From: Tissierellia bacterium
GTDB taxonomy: Bacteria > Bacillota > Clostridia > Tissierellales > Tepidimicrobiaceae
Reading direction: 5' to 3'
NCBI GenBank assembly: GCA_012518745.1
Contig: JAAYRM010000042.1
Location: 1-19,133 of the forward strand
Length of the DNA: 19,133 nt
Positions within the stretch are counted from its first letter, which is position 1; each line of letters opens with the position of its first letter. The position numbers and the translations under genes are program-made. The notes beneath the pieces are model-generated. The model searched no databases. It was given only the letters and a program-made list of their open reading frames with translations, and was not told where the DNA came from. This document shows, piece after piece, positions 14,982 through 19,133 of the stretch.

Positions 14982-16106
14982 ATGATTTCCACAAGACCTA
15001 CGGTTGCGGAAATCGACTTAAACAGCATCGGTTACAACGTAAGGCAGTTCAAGCATAATAGTTCAGATGCTGAATTAATGGCAGTTATCAAGGCTGATGG
15101 CTATGGGCATGGTGCTATCGAGGTAGCCTGGGAGGCTATAAAAAATGGCGCCACGTGGCTAGGTGTAGCGACTGCAAAGGAGGGAATCCAGTTAAGGAGG
15201 GCGGGCTTTAAAACCCCAATTCTAGTATTAGGGGGCATTACACCTGAAGAGATAATCGACTGCAGCTATAACGATATAGATGTAGCGGTATATGGCAAGA
15301 ACTTCATAGGGCAGTTAGATGGGTATTCCAATATATTTAGAAAGCCATTGAACATCCATTTAAAGATAGACACCGGCATGCACAGGATAGGGGTCTTACC
15401 TGAGGATTTGGATGCCTTTGTTAAGGAATTAGGGAATAGGAAGTATATAAATACAAGGGGGATATTTACACATTTTCCTAATGCCGCAGGCGACGAGGAA
15501 TTTTCCAATCAACAGCTTGCAGAATTTGCGGATTGTGTTAATCTGACAGAAAAGGTATTAGGAGAAATTCCATATAAGCATACGGCTAATAGTGCTGCAG
15601 CGGTCAATTTGATAGGCTCCCATTTCAATCTAGTAAGGGTTGGACTAGGGCTATATGGATACCATGATGAGATATGGCTTGGGGAGAAATTGGAGATACG
15701 GCCCGCACTGACTTGGAAAACCAAGGTAACCTCCACACGGGAGATCAAATTAGGCAATCGGGTGGGCTATGGTAGGACATATCTAGTCAATAGGGATAGC
15801 AGAATAGCTACAATCCCTATTGGATATGCAGATGGCTATAAGCGCATATTATCCAACAACGGATTTGTATTAATAAAAGGTCAAAGGGCTAGAATAGCCG
15901 GCAGGGTATGCATGGATCAGACCATGGTGGATATTACCGATATTCCTGATGTTGTCGAAGGTGATGAGGTCGTTCTAATAGGGAAGCAGGGCGATGAGGA
16001 GATAAGTATGTACGAAATGTGTGAATGGGCTGATACCATACCAAATGATATATTGGTTTCGATTAAGGAGCGGGTGGATAGAACCTATATCCATAAGATA
16101 GATTAA
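14982..16106 (+). CDS. alr: Alanine racemase
   Basis: This PLP enzyme converts L-alanine to D-alanine for peptidoglycan. From ATG 14982 it has 374 residues, normal for the family. The N-terminal barrel has the PLP lysine K37 in AVIKADGYGHG and Arg135 in KIDTGMHRIG. The C-terminal beta domain has the opposing catalytic base Tyr263 in RVGYGRTY, plus PIGYADGYKR and AGRVCMDQTMVDIT near the entrance. It opens a cluster that also holds an MurF-like ligase and ddl, that is, the D-Ala to D-Ala-D-Ala to muropeptide branch. An alternative start, ATG 14976, adds two residues but overlaps the ribosome site. No promoter is visible between the preceding terminator and the gene. Confidence 0.97.
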   Translation: MISTRPTVAEIDLNSIGYNVRQFKHNSSDAELMAVIKADGYGHGAIEVAWEAIKNGATWLGVATAKEGIQLRRAGFKTPILVLGGITPEEIIDCSYNDIDVAVYGKNFIGQLDGYSNIFRKPLNIHLKIDTGMHRIGVLPEDLDAFVKELGNRKYINTRGIFTHFPNAAGDEEFSNQQLAEFADCVNLTEKVLGEIPYKHTANSAAAVNLIGSHFNLVRVGLGLYGYHDEIWLGEKLEIRPALTWKTKVTSTREIKLGNRVGYGRTYLVNRDSRIATIPIGYADGYKRILSNNGFVLIKGQRARIAGRVCMDQTMVDITDIPDVVEGDEVVLIGKQGDEEISMYEMCEWADTIPNDILVSIKERVDRTYIHKID

Positions 16107-16148
16107 GATATATAATTTGCGGCTATGGAATTCTCCCCGCTTATATCT
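16106..16148 (+). other. Imperfect hairpin after alr
   Basis: AGATATA (16106-16112) pairs with TATATCT (16142-16148), and GCGG (16119-16122) with CCGC (16137-16140), with a 6-base bulge between the stems on the left side. There is no T-run. It may weakly separate alr from the hydrolase gene; the rest of this AT-rich spacer shows a TATAAT (16177-16182) without a convincing -35. Confidence 0.3.
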
Positions 16149-16217
16149 CATCAGGTATAGTTAATAATATTTACTATATAATTATATTACTAGATTTAAT
16201 TTAAAGGAATGGTATAT

Positions 16218-16994
16218 ATGAAAATATCTATAGAGGGGATTGAAATAAACTATATAGAGGAGGGGACTGGGGAGGCTGTATTGATTTTACATGGATGGGG
16301 GGCTAATATAGATACAGTTAATCCAATAATATACCTCCTAAAACCCCATTTCAAGGTATATGCATTAGATCTACCGGGCTTTGGCATGAGCGAAGAACCC
16401 AAAGAGGTATTTGGATCCAGCGATTATGCAAGGATAGTGAAGAGCTTTCTAGATGAAATGGGGGTTGAAAAGGTTATACTGATAGGCCATTCCTTCGGCG
16501 GAAAGATATCGATATTACTGGGGTTATCCCACCCCGAGATGGTGGATAAGATGGTATTGATAAATAGTGCCGGTTTAATTCCTAGGAGGGGCCCGAGCTA
16601 TTATATAAGGGTCTATAGTTTTAAAGCGTTGAGGGCCTTATATAGAAAGATATTCTTTTGGATAGATGATGATAGTAAGATGGAGAGGTTCTATAGCAAA
16701 TTTGGATCCAGGGATTATCAAGCCGCAGATGGGATGATGAGAAGCATATTGGTTAAGGTAGTGAATGAGAATTTGCATTCCATGCTAGGAGGGCTCAAAC
16801 CTTCCACCCTGTTGATTTGGGGGGACGAGGATAGGGCAACACCCCTATATATGGGTGAAATAATGGAAGAGGAGATACCGGATAGCGGTTTGGTTATCCT
16901 CTATGGTGCGGGCCATTATTCGTACCTAGATGATTTCAATAGATTTGCAGCAGTTTTAAAAGCTTTTTTATTACCCAAGAGTATGCCTAATTAG
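16218..16994 (+). CDS. Alpha/beta-fold hydrolase, substrate unknown
   Basis: The 258-residue protein is a complete alpha/beta hydrolase. The oxyanion-loop HGWG is at 25-28, the nucleophile Ser92 is in IGHSFGGK, the acid Asp205 is in IWGDEDRATP, and the catalytic His233 is in GAGHYSYL. A lid region (about 120-185) is rich in Arg, Tyr and Phe (RRGPSYYIRVYSFKALRALY), suggesting a hydrophobic or membrane-near substrate. There is no signal peptide, so it is cytosolic or peripheral. ATG 16218 lies 9 bases after AAAGGA (16203-16208); ATG 16209 touches that site. It ends three bases before the earliest possible start of the MurF-like gene. Its presence between alr and the ligase hints at a cell-wall or lipid role, but the family is too broad to name a reaction. 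Confidence 0.88.
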   Translation: MKISIEGIEINYIEEGTGEAVLILHGWGANIDTVNPIIYLLKPHFKVYALDLPGFGMSEEPKEVFGSSDYARIVKSFLDEMGVEKVILIGHSFGGKISILLGLSHPEMVDKMVLINSAGLIPRRGPSYYIRVYSFKALRALYRKIFFWIDDDSKMERFYSKFGSRDYQAADGMMRSILVKVVNENLHSMLGGLKPSTLLIWGDEDRATPLYMGEIMEEEIPDSGLVILYGAGHYSYLDDFNRFAAVLKAFLLPKSMPN

Positions 16995-17009
16995 GCAATG
17001 GAGAGGATT

Positions 17010-17016
17010 GGGGGGG
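17010..17016 (+). promoter_or_regulatory. G-run ribosome site deciding the MurF-like start
   Basis: Seven consecutive G lie 5 bases before an in-frame TTG (17022). The upstream in-frame ATG (16998) has no Shine-Dalgarno of its own. The same kind of G-run precedes alr. Confidence 0.5.
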
Positions 17017-17021
17017 ATGAC

Positions 17022-18668
17022 TTGCACAAGGTAATAGTTGCATTATCATTGCTATTTTGGATATACCTTATCACGCATAGGTCTAAATTTTTTCTACATA
17101 TGATACAGTTAGAGGGGTATAGAGATAGACAATATAGGGGATGGTTAAAAAGTTCAAATCAGGCCTATACTAGCATATTGAACAAGGCCCTAATATCTAT
17201 CTCCGTGATGACCTTGATATACATAGGCGTATCTATAGCAATTGACAGGGGGGATTGGATAGGAAGATATATATGGTACCTATATGCTATATTATGGGCA
17301 TTTTGTATGGTACTGACCCTGAAGCACGAGGGGGAGGCGAAGAAGCCATTGGTTTTCACCAATAGGGCAAAAAGGCTCTTTACTACCAATTTAGTCCTGA
17401 ATATAATCGTTATGGGCATAATAGTTGCTATATACCTAAATATGGCCAGCGACAGGATAACCTATTTTCCCATAGTTTTACTAATAGGTACATTATTATA
17501 TTATTTTCAATCGGAAGGTATGTATATATCCAATTTAATAATAAAGCCGGTTGAAGATAGGATAAATATGAATTTCTTTGAAGGGGCAAAGGAAAAGATT
17601 GCCGGTATGACGGATTTAAATGTAATAGGAATCACGGGAAGTTTTGGAAAGACCAGCACTAAATTCATCACGGGAACTATTCTGGGCAGGAGATATAGAG
17701 TATTAAATACTCCTGAGAGTTACAATACCCCTATGGGCCTGAGTATGGTAATAAACGATAGCCTCACCGAGGAACATGAGATATTTATAGCTGAGATGGG
17801 GGCTAGGAATATCGGGGATATTAGAAAGCTATCTGAGCTAACCAAGCCAAGGATTGGTATAATTACCTCTATCGGCCCTACCCATCTGGAAACGTTTAAA
17901 AATATAGATAATATAACCAAGGCCAAATATGAATTGATAGAGGAGCTACCTGCAGATGGGGTTGCTATATTCAATTATGATAATGAATATATCAGGAAGA
18001 TGGCGGATAAAACCTTTAAGGAAAAGATCCTCTATGGCATAGACAGGGTGGAGGATGTGGATATATATGCCAAGGATATAGAGGTATCGGAAAGGGGTTC
18101 CACCTTTACCATTATGAGCAAAGATGGGAAGGGCATAAGATGTACCACAAGACTATTGGGTAAGCATAATATATACAATATCCTAGCTGGGGTCTGCGGT
18201 GCTATAGCCATGGGGATGGAATTGGAGGGGATTAGGGAGAGAATAGATAAGATAGAGCCGATTCCCCATAGGTTAAATATAATGGATCCAGGAACAGGGA
18301 TCATAGTCATAGATGATACATTCAATTCCAATCCCATGGGTACCAGGGCTGCACTAGATGTCCTATCCCAGTTTAAGGGAGGAAGGAAGATAGTGGTAAC
18401 CCCGGGCATGGTGGAATTGGGGGATATGGAGGAAGAGGCCAATAGAGAATTTGGGATAAATATGGGTAAAGTTTGCGATTATATCATTTTGATAGGGGAA
18501 AAGCGAACCATTCCCATATATGAGGGCGTGATGGAATCGGGGTATAATAAAGATAACGTATTCGTTGTAACTGATCTCGATCGGGCTACATTGGTAATTC
18601 AAAAAATAGCTAGACCAGGGGATGTAATATTATTTGAAAATGATCTACCCGATAACTATGATGAATAA
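17022..18668 (+). CDS. Membrane-anchored MurF-like Mur ligase
   Basis: The C-terminal two thirds are a Mur ligase of MurF type. The P-loop is GITGSFGKTSTK (203-214), followed by TPESYNTPMGLSM, AEMGARNIGDI, GPTHLETFKN, LLGKHNIYNILAG, IDDTFNSNPMGT and VELGDMEEEANREF. MurF joins D-Ala-D-Ala to UDP-MurNAc-tripeptide using ATP. The usual soluble N-terminal UDP-binding domain is missing. Instead residues 1-170 carry about five hydrophobic helices (roughly 3-18, 56-74, 83-100, 121-141, 147-163) with basic linkers, so the ligase should be held at the inner membrane face. Length is 548 from TTG 17022, which has a G-run ribosome site; ATG 16998 would add eight residues (MERIGGDD). The gene lies between the hydrolase and ddl, whose product is the MurF substrate, which supports a D-Ala-D-Ala-adding role, although a different lipid-linked acceptor is possible. 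Confidence 0.88.
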   Translation: MHKVIVALSLLFWIYLITHRSKFFLHMIQLEGYRDRQYRGWLKSSNQAYTSILNKALISISVMTLIYIGVSIAIDRGDWIGRYIWYLYAILWAFCMVLTLKHEGEAKKPLVFTNRAKRLFTTNLVLNIIVMGIIVAIYLNMASDRITYFPIVLLIGTLLYYFQSEGMYISNLIIKPVEDRINMNFFEGAKEKIAGMTDLNVIGITGSFGKTSTKFITGTILGRRYRVLNTPESYNTPMGLSMVINDSLTEEHEIFIAEMGARNIGDIRKLSELTKPRIGIITSIGPTHLETFKNIDNITKAKYELIEELPADGVAIFNYDNEYIRKMADKTFKEKILYGIDRVEDVDIYAKDIEVSERGSTFTIMSKDGKGIRCTTRLLGKHNIYNILAGVCGAIAMGMELEGIRERIDKIEPIPHRLNIMDPGTGIIVIDDTFNSNPMGTRAALDVLSQFKGGRKIVVTPGMVELGDMEEEANREFGINMGKVCDYIILIGEKRTIPIYEGVMESGYNKDNVFVVTDLDRATLVIQKIARPGDVILFENDLPDNYDE

Positions 18669-18683
18669 TTAGGGAGGGGTTTG

Positions 18684-19133
18684 ATGAAAAAGAAAGTAGC
18701 CATTATATTTGGTGGGCGTAGCGTGGAGCATGAGGTTTCGGTAATTACGGGTATGCAGGTAATGGAAAATATCGATAGGGATAAGTATGAGCCAATACCT
18801 ATATATATCGATAAGCATGGGAAATGGCTCACAGGGGAAAGCCTCCGAGAATTTAAAAACTTTCAAGATAATAATTTAAATGATCTACAGGAAATAGTGT
18901 TTTCAGCCAATGCGGATGATCATAATATATATCTACATCCGGAGAGCATAGGGCTTTTTAGGAAGAAAGTAATAGATAGGGTGGATATAGTATTTCCAAC
19001 GGTACATGGTACTAATGGGGAAGATGGTACGATCCAGGGTCTATTTGAATTGATGAATATACCCTATGTAGGTGCTGGGGTATTAGCTGCGAGCGTTGGC
19101 ATGGATAAAATATTGATGAAGGATGTATTTAAG
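18684..19133 (+). CDS. ddl: D-alanine-D-alanine ligase (partial, 3' end outside window)
   Basis: Ddl joins two D-alanines with ATP; the dipeptide is used by MurF. The 150 codons seen cover the N-terminal domain and the start of the ATP-grasp: IFGGRSVEHEVSVITG (8-23), the substrate-loop VHGTNGEDGTIQGL with its Gly-Glu-Asp, YVGAGVLAASVGMDK and a Lys that should contact ATP. All match the family; D-Ala-D-Lac ligases (VanA type) share these motifs and differ further downstream, so specificity is not visible here. GGGAGGGG lies before ATG 18684 (a TTG at 18681 is also in frame). It follows the MurF-like gene by 15 bases, so the two are almost certainly co-transcribed. Confidence 0.95.
   Translation, partial: MKKKVAIIFGGRSVEHEVSVITGMQVMENIDRDKYEPIPIYIDKHGKWLTGESLREFKNFQDNNLNDLQEIVFSANADDHNIYLHPESIGLFRKKVIDRVDIVFPTVHGTNGEDGTIQGLFELMNIPYVGAGVLAASVGMDKILMKDVFK

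Noticed and set aside
14897..15110. Small ORF starting at ATG 14897 with an upstream AAAGGGG
   Set aside because: Its first third is the terminator stem and the rest runs out of frame into alr. The peptide resembles nothing and the terminator explains the sequence.

Overview
The window is from a low-to-moderate-GC, strictly anaerobic Firmicute of the amino-acid-fermenting clostridial type; Tissierellia or a relative is my best guess. The evidence is a selenocysteine-dependent glycine reductase operon, heavy use of ATA (Ile) and AGG/AGA (Arg) codons, strong Shine-Dalgarno sites, and a CggR-led glycolytic operon with rpoN beside it. All genes lie on the + strand. No mobile element, CRISPR array, tRNA or rRNA is visible.

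Layout. (1) 1-3298: the 3' end of glycine reductase, namely grdB (partial, with an in-frame UGA for selenocysteine and a SECIS-like hairpin), then grdC and grdD, closed by an intrinsic terminator. Protein B cleaves glycine through its selenol; the grdC/grdD products (protein C) turn the resulting carboxymethyl-selenoprotein A into acetyl phosphate for ATP synthesis. (2) 3330-3719: cdd, cytidine deaminase. (3) 3792-5290: rpoN (sigma-54) with its own consensus-like promoter and a hairpin at its stop codon. (4) 5289-12500: the central glycolytic operon cggR-gap-pgk-tpiA-gpmI-eno, with a 17-bp-spaced promoter, a CggR-type operator (two GGGACAT boxes exactly 20 bp apart) just downstream of it, and a terminator overlapping the eno stop codon. 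It covers the path from triose phosphate to phosphoenolpyruvate. (5) 12523-14956: secG and hppA (K+-dependent membrane pyrophosphatase), followed by a long terminator-like hairpin. (6) 14982-19133: a D-alanine/cell-wall cluster: alr (L-Ala to D-Ala), an alpha/beta hydrolase, an unusual membrane-anchored MurF-like ligase and ddl (D-Ala-D-Ala ligase, cut by the window end).

Most genes are well-known families. I do not see a wholly new system. The most noteworthy points are: the MurF-like protein whose N-terminal region is a predicted multi-helix membrane domain; a GAPDH that lacks the NAD-selecting Asp and has Lys-Arg where Leu-Pro is usual, inside a glycolytic operon; the selenocysteine UGA that breaks grdB for ordinary gene callers; the CggR operator placed like a transcription roadblock; and several strong intergenic hairpins, notably between grdB and grdC, between gap and pgk, and between hppA and alr.
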